A DNA stretch of 27,240 nt from Lachnospiraceae bacterium UBA4260 (GTDB taxonomy: Bacteria; Bacillota; Clostridia; Lachnospirales; Lachnospiraceae): NCBI GenBank assembly GCA_002395235.1, contig DGWK01000024.1, positions 69,242 to 96,481 on the forward strand, given 5' to 3'. The notes under the pieces are model-generated. The model ran no database searches and was not told where the DNA came from. It saw only the letters and a list, made by a program, of their open reading frames with translations. The first letter of the stretch is position 1, and each line of letters starts with the position of its first letter. A program made the translations under genes and the position numbers. This document shows, in pieces, positions 7,613 through 15,370 of this stretch.

Positions 7613-8443
7613 ATGACCAAATTCATATCATGGAATATAGATTCACTAAACGCCGCCTTGACATCAGACTCCCCCAGAGCGCTGCTCTCCAGAGACGTAC
7701 TGAATACATTGGCCAGGGAAGACGCCGACATTATTGCCATACAGGAGACCAAGCTTCCGGCAACGGGACCGGCCAAAAAACACACGGAAGCGCTGGAAAC
7801 GTTGTTCCCGGGCTATCACGTCGAGTGGATCAGCTCGGAGCCTCCGGCCAGAAAAGGCTATGCGGGAACGATGATCCTTTACAAAGAAGGAATTCAGGCG
7901 GAAAAGATCGCCCCCAGAATCGGCGCGCCGAGCACCATGGATGACGAGGGGAGGCTCCTTGTGCTGGACTGCGGCGGTTACTATTTTGCCAACGTGTACA
8001 CGCCGAATGCCGGAGACGGACTGGGGAGACTGGGCGAGCGCCAGGAATGGGACAAATGCTACGCGGAGTATATCTCGCAGCTGGATCAGAAGAAACCCGT
8101 GATCGCCTGCGGCGACTTTAACGTAGCACATAAAGAGATCGACCTGGCGCACCCTGAATCCAACCATATGTCGGCGGGATTTACGGATGAGGAGAGAGAA
8201 GGCTTTACAAACCTTCTGGCTAAGGGATTTGTCGACACGTTCCGATATGTGCACGGAGATGTGAAGGACGTCTATTCCTGGTGGGCGCAGAGAATCCGGA
8301 CCAGCAAGATCAACAATTCCGGTTGGAGAATTGACTACTTCCTGGTCAGCGACCGCATCAAGGAGCGGGTGAAGCGGTCGGAGATGATCGATTCGGGGCC
8401 CAGGCAGGATCATACGCCGATCCTACTGGAGATGGAGATCTGA
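7613..8443 (+). CDS. xth: Exodeoxyribonuclease III / AP endonuclease
   Basis: This 276-residue protein belongs to the ExoIII (Xth/ExoA) branch of the endonuclease/exonuclease/phosphatase superfamily, which cuts DNA 5' to abasic sites and trims 3' ends in base-excision repair. The active-site residues are visible: N8 in SWNIDSL, E45 in IQETKL, the NVYTPN block with its Tyr, D168 and N170 in CGDFNVA, the YSWWAQR segment, the Asp in WRIDYFLVS, and D266-H267 in the terminal QDHTPILLEMEI. The length is standard. ATG 7613 follows AAAGGAGG. A glycosyltransferase gene starts 43 bases after the stop with no terminator between, so the two may be co-transcribed. Confidence 0.92.
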   Translation: MTKFISWNIDSLNAALTSDSPRALLSRDVLNTLAREDADIIAIQETKLPATGPAKKHTEALETLFPGYHVEWISSEPPARKGYAGTMILYKEGIQAEKIAPRIGAPSTMDDEGRLLVLDCGGYYFANVYTPNAGDGLGRLGERQEWDKCYAEYISQLDQKKPVIACGDFNVAHKEIDLAHPESNHMSAGFTDEEREGFTNLLAKGFVDTFRYVHGDVKDVYSWWAQRIRTSKINNSGWRIDYFLVSDRIKERVKRSEMIDSGPRQDHTPILLEMEI

Positions 8444-8486
8444 GGCGCACATTACAGCTTGGCTAAACAGAAAGGCGGTACGAGAG

Positions 8487-9671
8487 ATGAAAATTGCATG
8501 GTTCTGCATTCCGGCCCACGGGCACACCAATCCGACACTGGGAATCGTGAAGGAGCTGACGGCGGCCGGCCATCAGGTCTACTACTTCTCCTTTGAAATG
8601 TTCCGGGAGAAGATTGAGCGGGCGGGCGCAGTTTTTATCGGCTGCGACGGATATGACTTCGAGATGGAGGATAAGGAGAACGCCGACCGGGTCGGCAAGG
8701 ACAAGGCCTTCGCCACGGAGCTGCTGGTCTCTTCCACGCTGGCGCTGGACGAAATGACGACGGAGAAGGTCCGGGAGATCAGGCCTGACATTGTCGTGTC
8801 GGATTCGGTCGCCTTCTGGGGAAAGCTCGTCGCCATGAAACACAGGCTCCCGTATGTCTCATCGACGACGACTTTCGCTTTCAACCGCTACTCGGCAAAG
8901 TATATGAAGGAGTCGCCCTGGGATATCGCCAAGATGCTCTTTACCATGCCCAAGATTAATAAGCAGATCCGGCGGCTGCAGGAGAAGGGCTATCCCGTGA
9001 AGGGAATCCTGGATATTGTCCAGAATGACAACGAAACCAACACCATAGTCTATACGTCAAAATACTACCAGCCTTGCTCGGATACTTTCTCTGACCGGTA
9101 TCATTTCATCGGGCCGTCCATTCGGCCTGTCACGGAGCCGTATGAGAAACGGGCGGAAAAGACCGTCTACATTTCGATGGGAACGGTCAACCAGAACAGA
9201 GAATTCTACCGGAACTGTATTCATGCGCTGGGTCAGACTGATTGGCAGGTCATCATCTCCATGGGGACCAATACGGAGCATTTCGATCATTTACCGGACA
9301 ATATCGAGATTCACGAATCCGTCGACCAGATGGCAGTACTCTCCATTGCGGATGCATTTATTACGCACTGCGGCATGAACTCCGCTTCCGAAGGGCTGTA
9401 CTTCAGGGTTCCGCTGGTTCTCTTTCCACAGACGCCGGAGCAGGGAGCCGTGGCCGGGAGAACGGAGGAATTGGGAGCCGGCGTTATGCTGGGGTCCATT
9501 TCAGAGAACGATATTATGGCTTCGCTCCGGAAGGTTTTGTATGAGCCTTCCTATAAAGCGAGTGCGGTGAAGATCTCTGACAGCTTCCGCGCCTGCGGCG
9601 GCGCGAAGGAAGCGAGGGCATTTCTGGAGGAGATCGCGGCCGCTATGTCCGACCGGCAGCAGGAGGATTAA
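8487..9671 (+). CDS. MGT-type UDP-glycosyltransferase (GT1, GT-B fold)
   Basis: This 394-residue enzyme resembles the macrolide-glycosyltransferase/YjiC group of family GT1, which moves a sugar from a UDP donor to small hydrophobic acceptors. The N-terminal acceptor domain starts KIAWFCIPAHGHTNPTLGIV, with H11 where the catalytic base lies in the family. The C-terminal donor domain holds VYISMGTV (about 227-234), the signature THCGMNSASEG (from about 293) and VPLVLFPQTPEQ (308-319), which bind the nucleotide sugar. There is no signal peptide or membrane segment, so it acts in the cytoplasm. In bacteria such enzymes often inactivate antibiotics or modify lipids and flavonoids; the acceptor is unknown here. 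It may be cotranscribed with xth. Confidence 0.85.
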   Translation: MKIAWFCIPAHGHTNPTLGIVKELTAAGHQVYYFSFEMFREKIERAGAVFIGCDGYDFEMEDKENADRVGKDKAFATELLVSSTLALDEMTTEKVREIRPDIVVSDSVAFWGKLVAMKHRLPYVSSTTTFAFNRYSAKYMKESPWDIAKMLFTMPKINKQIRRLQEKGYPVKGILDIVQNDNETNTIVYTSKYYQPCSDTFSDRYHFIGPSIRPVTEPYEKRAEKTVYISMGTVNQNREFYRNCIHALGQTDWQVIISMGTNTEHFDHLPDNIEIHESVDQMAVLSIADAFITHCGMNSASEGLYFRVPLVLFPQTPEQGAVAGRTEELGAGVMLGSISENDIMASLRKVLYEPSYKASAVKISDSFRACGGAKEARAFLEEIAAAMSDRQQED

Positions 9672-9690
9672 AAACACAGGATTCCGACTC

Positions 9691-9719
9691 TTGATTTTTC
9701 GGTGTGTTGGAAGTAGTAT
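9691..9719 (+). promoter_or_regulatory. Possible dapL promoter
   Basis: TTGATT at 9691-9696 and TAGTAT at 9714-9719 are separated by 17 bases; each matches the sigma-70-type consensus at four of six positions. It lies after the glycosyltransferase stop and before a small GTCTC/GAGAC hairpin and the hairpin repeat at 9764. The match is only moderate. Confidence 0.35.
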
Positions 9720-9763
9720 AGACAGAAGAAAGTCTCAAGCGAGACGGTTATATTGATATTGTG

Positions 9764-9820
9764 AATGAGGCAACGGCGTTTCAGGTATGGATCGAAAGAT
9801 CTGTATTTGGTGCGCCTTTC
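9764..9820 (+). repeat. GNRA-capped hairpin repeat, copy A (dapL leader)
   Basis: This 57-bp element shares 47 of 57 bases with the copy at 11222-11278. It begins with an 11-base invariant AATGAGGCAAC, then a 19-position stem (9775-9793 with 9798-9816, one T-T mismatch) closed by a GAAA tetraloop, and is followed by TTTCTTTT. Differences between the copies mostly keep pairing. It may act as an intergenic terminator or leader structure; there is no sign that its short open frames are translated. Confidence 0.75.
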
Positions 9821-9933
9821 TTTTGCGCGAAGCATCGAAGTGACCTGTCGGCATGGGGCATTGCGAATATAGAGCCATGCGTGGACAGGGTGTCGAGTGG
9901 ACAGCGAGAGCTTGCAGTCGGAAGGAGACTATT

Positions 9934-11148
9934 TTGGCAAAGATAAATAAAAACTATTTAAAACTGCCGGGAAGCTATCTGTTCTCGGAGATAGGACGAA
10001 GAGTGCGGGAATTCTCGCAGGCGAACCCGGAGGCAAAGATCATCCGGCTGGGAATCGGCGACGTCACACAGCCCATCGCACCTGCCGTTATAGATGCTCT
10101 GCACGGAGCGGTGGACGAGATGGGTCATGCGGAGACCTTCCGCGGTTATGCGCCGGATTTGGGCTATGAATTCCTGCGCGATGTGATCGCACGTAAGGAC
10201 TACAAGGCCAGAGGGTGTGAGATCTCGGCAGAGGAGATCTTTATTTCGGACGGAGCTAAGTGCGACTGCGGCAATATTCAGGAGATCTTCGATCTTTCGA
10301 GCCGAATCGCCGTGTGCGACCCGGTATATCCGGTTTATGTGGATTCCAATGTCATGGCAGGGAGAACGGGCGCCTTTAATGCGCAGACCGGGCGGTTTGA
10401 GAACGTGATCTACATGCCCTGCACGGCGGAGAATGGGTTTGTTCCGGATCTGCCGGAGGAAGTGCCTGATCTGATCTACCTGTGCTTTCCCAACAATCCG
10501 ACGGGCGCGGTCATGACTAAGGCGCAGCTGCAGAAGTGGGTCGACTACGCGAATCTTCACGACTCGATCATTCTGTACGACGCGGCCTATGAGGCCTATA
10601 TTTCGGAGTCGGATGTGCCTCACAGCATTTATGAATGCGAGGGCGCCAGAGGGTGCGCGATCGAGTTCCGTTCCTTCTCCAAGACGGCGGGCTTTACCGG
10701 CCTGCGGCTGGGCTATACAGTGATCCCTATGGATCTGACAGCGGGCGGCGAGAGGCTGTGGCCGCTGTGGGCGAGGCGCCACGGGACCAAATACAACGGA
10801 GCTCCTTATATCATCCAGCGTGCCGGCGAGGCGGTCTACTCGGAAGCGGGCAGGCAGCAGGTCCGTGAGCAGATCGCGTATTACATGGGCAATGCGAAAT
10901 ATATCCTGGAGGGACTGCGGTCCGCAGGCTATGAGGTATCGGGCGGTGTGAACGCTCCCTATATCTGGCTGCGGACCCCCGGTAATATGACGAGCTGGCA
11001 ATTTTTTGACCATTTGCTCACGAAGGCGCATGTGGTCGGAACGCCGGGATCCGGATTCGGGCCGCATGGGGAACACTATTTCCGGCTGACGGCGTTTGGA
11101 AGCCGGGAGAGCACGGTCGAGGCGGTGGACAGGATTCGGAAGATGTAG
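9934..11148 (+). CDS. dapL: LL-diaminopimelate aminotransferase
   Basis: This PLP aminotransferase converts tetrahydrodipicolinate directly to LL-diaminopimelate, feeding lysine and peptidoglycan synthesis. The start chosen is TTG 9934: GAAGGAG lies at 9921-9927 and the product then begins MAKINKNYLKLPGSYLFSEI, exactly like DapL proteins, giving 404 residues (typical). An upstream ATG at 9853 would add 27 unrelated residues. Landmarks are RLGIGDVTQPIAPAVI, the ETFRGYAPDLGYEFLR segment, SDGAKCDCGNIQ, FPNNPTGAVMTK and the Schiff-base lysine K250 in FRSFSKTAGFTGLRLGYT. It ends in TAG. It is followed by a repeat-rich 189-bp gap and then asnB on the same strand; a weak TTG start may keep expression modest. 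Confidence 0.92.
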   Translation: MAKINKNYLKLPGSYLFSEIGRRVREFSQANPEAKIIRLGIGDVTQPIAPAVIDALHGAVDEMGHAETFRGYAPDLGYEFLRDVIARKDYKARGCEISAEEIFISDGAKCDCGNIQEIFDLSSRIAVCDPVYPVYVDSNVMAGRTGAFNAQTGRFENVIYMPCTAENGFVPDLPEEVPDLIYLCFPNNPTGAVMTKAQLQKWVDYANLHDSIILYDAAYEAYISESDVPHSIYECEGARGCAIEFRSFSKTAGFTGLRLGYTVIPMDLTAGGERLWPLWARRHGTKYNGAPYIIQRAGEAVYSEAGRQQVREQIAYYMGNAKYILEGLRSAGYEVSGGVNAPYIWLRTPGNMTSWQFFDHLLTKAHVVGTPGSGFGPHGEHYFRLTAFGSRESTVEAVDRIRKM

Positions 11149-11155
11149 GTGCAAG

Positions 11156-11202
11156 GTACCCCGGAGGTCACTTTTTTGGCAAATGTGCGGCACCCCGGAG
11201 GT
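11156..11202 (+). repeat. Two short palindromic repeats in the dapL-asnB gap
   Basis: Near-palindromic ACCCCGGAGGT cores lie at 11158-11168 and 11192-11202. The first, with its flanks TACCCCGGAGGTCACTTTTT, matches the copy inside carB at nearly every position across about 21 bases. These belong to the same family as 11287-11314, 17264-17290 and 19067-19094. Confidence 0.7.
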
Positions 11203-11221
11203 GGGCATTAAAAATTATAGA

Positions 11222-11278
11222 AATGAGGCAACGGCGCTTCAGGTGCGGACCGAGAGGTCTGTGCTTGGAGCGCCTTTT
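11222..11278 (+). repeat. GNRA-capped hairpin repeat, copy B (asnB leader)
   Basis: Second copy of the element at 9764-9820. All 19 stem positions pair (11233-11251 with 11256-11274), counting G-U pairs, around a GAGA tetraloop, and TTTTTG follows. One stem pair is C-G here and T-A in copy A, a compensatory change. It lies about 60 bases before the asnB start and could act as a terminator or attenuator. Confidence 0.8.
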
Positions 11279-11286
11279 TGTATTTC

Positions 11287-11314
11287 GAGAACAAACCACC
11301 CCAGAGGTCGCGTT
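11287..11314 (+). repeat. Short palindromic repeat, asnB leader copy
   Basis: This 28-bp segment matches the segment inside carA (19067-19094) at 25 of 28 bases; all three differences are C/T. It begins GAGAACAAAC and carries the CAGAGGTCG core. It lies just upstream of the asnB ribosome binding site. Confidence 0.75.
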
Positions 11315-11337
11315 TGGAAAATGGAAGGAGACCAAAT

Positions 11338-12978
11338 ATGTGTTCGATATTAGCTTACTGCAGCGAGCAGGCGGAGTATGAAAGGGTGGCGGAGATGCTC
11401 TCGAGGACGATCTCGAGGGGACCGGATGACAGCCGGATTCTGGATACCGGAAACGGATATCTGGGTTTTAACCGTCTGGCGATCATGGGACTGACCCCGG
11501 AGGGGATGCAGCCGTTTACCTTAAACGGGAATGCGGTGGGCTGCAACGGCGAGATCTATCGCTTCCGCAAGATGAAGGAGAGGCTGATCGAGAAAGGCTA
11601 TACCTTTGGGAGCGAATCGGACTGCGAGATCCTGCTGCCTCTCTATGAGGAGTATGGAATCGATATGTTCCGGTTTCTGGACGCGGAGTTTGCGCTGGTT
11701 CTGTATGACGCCGGGCGGCAGGAGTATATCGCCGCGAGGGATCCGATCGGGATCCGGCCGCTCTATTTTGGCAGAGATGAGAAGGGCATCCCGGTATTTG
11801 CATCGGAACCCAAGAACCTGGTTGGAATCTGCGAGCGGATCGAGCCGTTCCCGCCCGGGCACTATGCCGTGATCAGCGCGGCGCACCTGGGACCCTGGGA
11901 CATCGAATGCATTCCGTTGGAGCACCAGGGAATCGCGATGGCGGAGTTCAGCAGAATCTGGAGCGCCGGATACTATCTGGAGGATGACCTGCCGGCGATC
12001 CGGAGAAATATTCACGATAAGCTTGTCGCGGGAATCGAGAAGAGGCTGGATGCGGACGCGCCGGTCGGGTTCCTGTTGTCCGGCGGGCTGGACTCGTCGC
12101 TGGTGTGCGGCGTCTCGGCAAAGCTTATGGACAAGCCCTTGCGGACCTTTTCCATCGGCATGGACCTGGATGCGATCGACTTCAAGTACGCCCGCAAGGT
12201 GGCCGATTATATCGGGAGCGAGCACTATGAAGTGATCATTACCCGGGACGACGTGATCGCGGCGCTGGAGCCTGTGATCGCGGTGCTCGGCACGTTTGAT
12301 ATCACGACGATCCGCGCGTCGATCGGCATGTATCTGGTCTGCAAATGGATTCACGAGAACACCGATGTGCGCGTGATTATGACGGGGGAGATCTCGGATG
12401 AGATCTTCGGATACAAGTACACGGATTTTGCGCCGGACGCGGAGGCCTTCCAGAAGGAGGCGGAGAAGAGGATCCGCGAGATCCACATGTACGATGTGCT
12501 GCGCGCGGACCGCTGCATCAGCGTGAACTCGCTGGAGGCCAGGGTGCCCTTCGGAGATCTGGATTTTGTCTCCTACTGCATGAAGATCGATCCGGAGAAA
12601 AAGCTGAACAAGTACGGAATCGGAAAATACCTTCTGCGTGCGGCTTTTGAGGAGGATGACCTGATTCCCCGCGATATTTTGATGCGGGAAAAGGCGGCCT
12701 TCTCGGATGCAGTCGGGCACTCGCTGGTCAACGATCTGATCGACTATGCGGAAGGGCTGTATTCGGAGGAGGAGTTCGAGGAGCGGCGGCTTGCGTTTGC
12801 GCACGCGCAGCCTTTCACAAAGGAGTCGCTTCTGTACAGGGAGATCTTCGAGAAGTATTACCCTGGCCAGGCGCAGATGGTGGCGGATTTCTGGATGCCC
12901 AACCGGGAGTGGGAGGGCTGCGACGTGAAGGATCCTTCAGCAAGAGTTCTGTCCAACTACGGGGCCAGTGGAGAGTGA
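11338..12978 (+). CDS. asnB: Asparagine synthetase, glutamine-hydrolysing
   Basis: This 546-residue enzyme makes asparagine from aspartate, ATP and glutamine. The start at ATG 11338 (AAGGAG at 11325-11330) puts the catalytic cysteine at position 2 (MCSILAY) after Met removal, as required for an N-terminal nucleophile amidotransferase. The glutaminase domain (about 1-190) shows SRGPDDSR, GFNRLAIMG, CNGEIY and ARDPIGIRPLYFG. The synthetase domain carries the ATP-pyrophosphatase loop SGGLDSS at 248-254, FSIGMD, TGEISDEIFGYKYT and SLEARVPFGD. The length is close to E. coli AsnB (554). It is the last plus-strand gene before a convergent minus-strand operon. Two different repeats sit in its leader, so its expression could be modulated there. 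Confidence 0.92.
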   Translation: MCSILAYCSEQAEYERVAEMLSRTISRGPDDSRILDTGNGYLGFNRLAIMGLTPEGMQPFTLNGNAVGCNGEIYRFRKMKERLIEKGYTFGSESDCEILLPLYEEYGIDMFRFLDAEFALVLYDAGRQEYIAARDPIGIRPLYFGRDEKGIPVFASEPKNLVGICERIEPFPPGHYAVISAAHLGPWDIECIPLEHQGIAMAEFSRIWSAGYYLEDDLPAIRRNIHDKLVAGIEKRLDADAPVGFLLSGGLDSSLVCGVSAKLMDKPLRTFSIGMDLDAIDFKYARKVADYIGSEHYEVIITRDDVIAALEPVIAVLGTFDITTIRASIGMYLVCKWIHENTDVRVIMTGEISDEIFGYKYTDFAPDAEAFQKEAEKRIREIHMYDVLRADRCISVNSLEARVPFGDLDFVSYCMKIDPEKKLNKYGIGKYLLRAAFEEDDLIPRDILMREKAAFSDAVGHSLVNDLIDYAEGLYSEEEFEERRLAFAHAQPFTKESLLYREIFEKYYPGQAQMVADFWMPNREWEGCDVKDPSARVLSNYGASGE

Positions 12979-12986
12979 GGCGTGTC

Positions 12987-13060
12987 GGATCTGTCAAAAA
13001 AGTGCCGGCAGGCATGGTTTGCCGGATCTGTCAAAAAAGTGCCGGCAGGTATGGCTTGCC
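12987..13060 (-). terminator. Tandemly duplicated 37-bp terminator of the carAB-murT-gatD operon
   Basis: Two adjacent 37-bp units (12987-13023 and 13024-13060) are nearly identical. Read on the minus strand, the first-encountered unit, extending to about 13066, forms a 9-bp GTGCCGGCA/TGCCGGCAC stem followed by TTTTTTG. The second repeats the arrangement with a slightly shorter stem. Both lie after the gatD stop codon, giving two successive rho-independent terminators. The A tract at the left of each hairpin gives no plus-strand T tract, so they serve the minus-strand operon. Confidence 0.85.
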
Positions 13061-13097
13061 GGCACTGAAGATCGCTCTGTGAGCCTTGAAATTCTTC

Positions 13098-13910
13098 TCA
13101 GGAGTATCTGGCTGCAATCGCCCGGTTTGCATTGGTTTCAAGGGAATCGTCGAGGGCGGGAAAGCTGCTCAGTCGGACGCCGTATTTTCTGTCCAGAGCT
13201 TTCTGCAGCAGATAATCACAGACATGGGGATTCTTGGGCAAAAGAGGCCCATGGAGATAGGTCCCGATTACATTTCGGTAGAGGACGCCTTCGCAGGCGT
13301 CCTTTCCGTTGTTGCCGTATCCGTGGACAACTCTGCCGAAAGGCATGTTGTCACCGATATAGGTTCGGCCGCCGTGGTTTTCAAAACCGACGATTTCAAG
13401 GGTTTTAAGTTCGGGAATGGTCTCATTTCTGAGGACTATATTGGAGATCAGCCTGGGTGAACCTTGTTTCGTATAGAGATTCACCAGTGAAAGGCCCTCC
13501 ATCCGTCCTTCCGACGTGTCATAGTAGTGACCGAGCAGCTGGTAGCCGCCGCAGATGGCAAGCAGTGTCCCGCTGTCTTCCACATAATCATGAAGCTCCG
13601 GACGAACCTTCTGAAGGCGCGTGCAGACGATCTGCTGCTCCCGGTCGGAACCGCCGCCCAGAAGGACAATGTCGGCGGATGCCAGAGAAAGCCTGTCATT
13701 CAGGTTGCACTCTGTAACCTGCGCTTCGATTCCGCGCCACTTGCAGCGCATCCGCAGGCACTGGATGTTGCCCCGGTCTCCGTAGAGGTTGAGCAGGTCA
13801 GGGTAGAGGTGGACGATATGCAGCCGATAAGGGCCCGGCTCCGGGCTGTTAATTGTATGATCGGGCCGGGACGATTCTGATCGCAATTCTTTCTTTTCGT
13901 CTTTTTTCAT
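13098..13910 (-). CDS. gatD: Lipid II isoglutaminyl synthase, glutaminase subunit GatD
   Basis: This 270-residue class I (triad) glutamine amidotransferase releases ammonia that MurT uses to amidate D-glutamate of lipid II to D-isoglutamine. The cobyric-acid-synthase-like glutaminase fold is seen in HIVHLYPDLLNLYGDRGNI, LLGGGSDREQ, the nucleophile C120 in LLAICGGYQLLGHYY, and the catalytic H220 in GTYLHGPLLPKNP. The FENHGGRTYIG block is typical of GatD. About 28 charged, polar residues precede the usual start of the family; the ATG at 13910 overlaps the murT TGA (ATGA), which supports translational coupling and this start. It is the last gene of the operon, before tandem terminators. Confidence 0.9.
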   Translation of the reverse strand: MKKDEKKELRSESSRPDHTINSPEPGPYRLHIVHLYPDLLNLYGDRGNIQCLRMRCKWRGIEAQVTECNLNDRLSLASADIVLLGGGSDREQQIVCTRLQKVRPELHDYVEDSGTLLAICGGYQLLGHYYDTSEGRMEGLSLVNLYTKQGSPRLISNIVLRNETIPELKTLEIVGFENHGGRTYIGDNMPFGRVVHGYGNNGKDACEGVLYRNVIGTYLHGPLLPKNPHVCDYLLQKALDRKYGVRLSSFPALDDSLETNANRAIAARYS

Positions 13911-15325
13911 TTCGTGATCCCTTCCAGATACTTATGCGCCTCATACAACGCCGTGTAATTGACGAGCACATACAGGTTGTCGCAGCCGTCAGCGAGGCGG
14001 CGCTCTATGGCTTCTTCCACGGTCGGCGCAGAGGTCGACGCGATCTCCGCATATTTGAGTCTGAGCTGCATGTCGAGTGCGCGAAGCCCGCTCACCGTGA
14101 TGGAGCGGATCGTCTCATCGGCCAGCCTGTCAAAATCCACGTCCCACAGCCAAGAAATATCCCTGCCGTCCTGGGCGTTGTCGTTGATCACGATGATCAG
14201 GTCTTTCGGGGAGCGGTCCTGCAGCATGGCGGCGATATTTTGGTTAAAGCCGGCGGGATTTTTGGCGAGGTTCAGAAGGACCTTTTGTTCTCTGTTCCGG
14301 CCTATGCAGAAGACTTCGCCTCTGCCGAACTGCGGCTTATAGCTGCGCAGGACTTTATTGATGCTTTCTGTGGGAAGATCCAGCTCTCTCAGAACGCCGT
14401 ATACTGCCAGAATGTTATAGACGTTGTAGAAGCCTGTCATAGGGGCAGAGATCCTGACCGGGGCAGAATCCGCTTCCCGCACATCAAAAGATAGCTGCGG
14501 CGCAAGGGTCACGCGGGCAGTGTCATAGTCGATGGACGGCCTCTTAAAGCCGCAGGAAGGGCACCGGTATACGCCGAGCTGGCTGAAGTGATAGAAATCA
14601 TAGTGCAGAGGGGAGCCGCAGTTTTCGCAAAAGCGGCCTTCCCGGATCTCGCCGGAAGAGGATGGAAAATCGACCTCTGGGGTAGTTTGTTCGCTGACAC
14701 CGAAGGAGACGAAGCGGTGGCCGCTCTCTTTTGCCAGAAAGGCCGTGAGCGGGTCGTCACCGTTTATGACGAGAGTCATGTCCGGTGCCAGGCGGATCGC
14801 CTTATCGATAGCCTTCATAGTGAGGTCGATCTCGCCGTAGCGGTCGAGCTGGTCGCGAAAGAGGCCGGTGATGATCATGTAATCGGGCCTGAGGTGCTGC
14901 AGGACGCGGGCGGCGGACGCCTCATCGACCTCCAGGCAAGCGAAGTCCGCATCGAGATACCCCAGAGGTCTTGCGGAAGCCGGGGCACTACGATAGCTCG
15001 GAGATCTTGCGGCGAGAGGGCTCGCAGCAGTGGCCAGAGCGGCGGCAACGCCTTCCATCATGTTGGCGCCCAGGCGGTTGGAGACGACGCGAAAACCCTG
15101 CGCCTCGAGCATGTCGCAGAGCAGGTTGTTTGTGGTCGTTTTGCCGTTGGTGCCGCAGGTCACGATGATCCCGCGGCGGACCTGCGACGCCAGATCTTTT
15201 ATGATATGCGGGTTGACCTTCAGGGCGACTCGGCCGGGCAGCGAAGAGCCGGGCCGGCCGGTCAGATGACAGGCTGTGAGGGCTGCCTTGGCGGCAGCCA
15301 CAGCAAGAATTGTTTGCAGGCTCAT
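13907..15325 (-). CDS. murT: Lipid II isoglutaminyl synthase, Mur-ligase-like subunit MurT
   Basis: This 472-residue ATP-dependent ligase-like protein partners GatD in amidating lipid II. It has a Mur-ligase P-loop, TCGTNGKTTTNNLL (G58-T65), the central-domain blocks ACLEVDEA, TGLFRDQLDRYGE and VINGDDPL, and a four-cysteine zinc ribbon, CENC then about 20 residues then CPSC, which is distinctive for MurT. The C-terminal DUF1727-type domain contains LAKNPAGFNQN and VINDNAQDGRDISWLWDVDF, with the Asp needed for activity in the family. Between ALATAAS and DADFACLEVDEA it has roughly 15 extra residues rich in Ala, Ser, Pro and Arg. It starts 45 bases after carB and overlaps gatD by four. Confidence 0.92.
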   Translation of the reverse strand: MSLQTILAVAAAKAALTACHLTGRPGSSLPGRVALKVNPHIIKDLASQVRRGIIVTCGTNGKTTTNNLLCDMLEAQGFRVVSNRLGANMMEGVAAALATAASPLAARSPSYRSAPASARPLGYLDADFACLEVDEASAARVLQHLRPDYMIITGLFRDQLDRYGEIDLTMKAIDKAIRLAPDMTLVINGDDPLTAFLAKESGHRFVSFGVSEQTTPEVDFPSSSGEIREGRFCENCGSPLHYDFYHFSQLGVYRCPSCGFKRPSIDYDTARVTLAPQLSFDVREADSAPVRISAPMTGFYNVYNILAVYGVLRELDLPTESINKVLRSYKPQFGRGEVFCIGRNREQKVLLNLAKNPAGFNQNIAAMLQDRSPKDLIIVINDNAQDGRDISWLWDVDFDRLADETIRSITVSGLRALDMQLRLKYAEIASTSAPTVEEAIERRLADGCDNLYVLVNYTALYEAHKYLEGITK

Positions 15326-15370
15326 TTCGGTTCTTCCTCGTTCATGGCTCGCGGAGCGAGCGGATGATTT

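Noticed and set aside
9762..9946. Short peptide frame reading NEATAFQVWIERSVFGAPF, echoed at 11222 as NEATALQVRTERSVLGAPF
   Set aside because: The similarity is explained by the conserved RNA hairpin; copy differences preserve base pairing, and no ribosome binding site precedes either frame.
11149..11337. T-box riboswitch upstream of asnB
   Set aside because: No AGGGTGGNACCGCG-type box or specifier stem is visible; the leader is explained by the two repeat families.
9958..12804. Long minus-strand open frames opposite dapL and asnB
   Set aside because: No initiation signals and no protein-like motif order; the plus-strand genes are certain.
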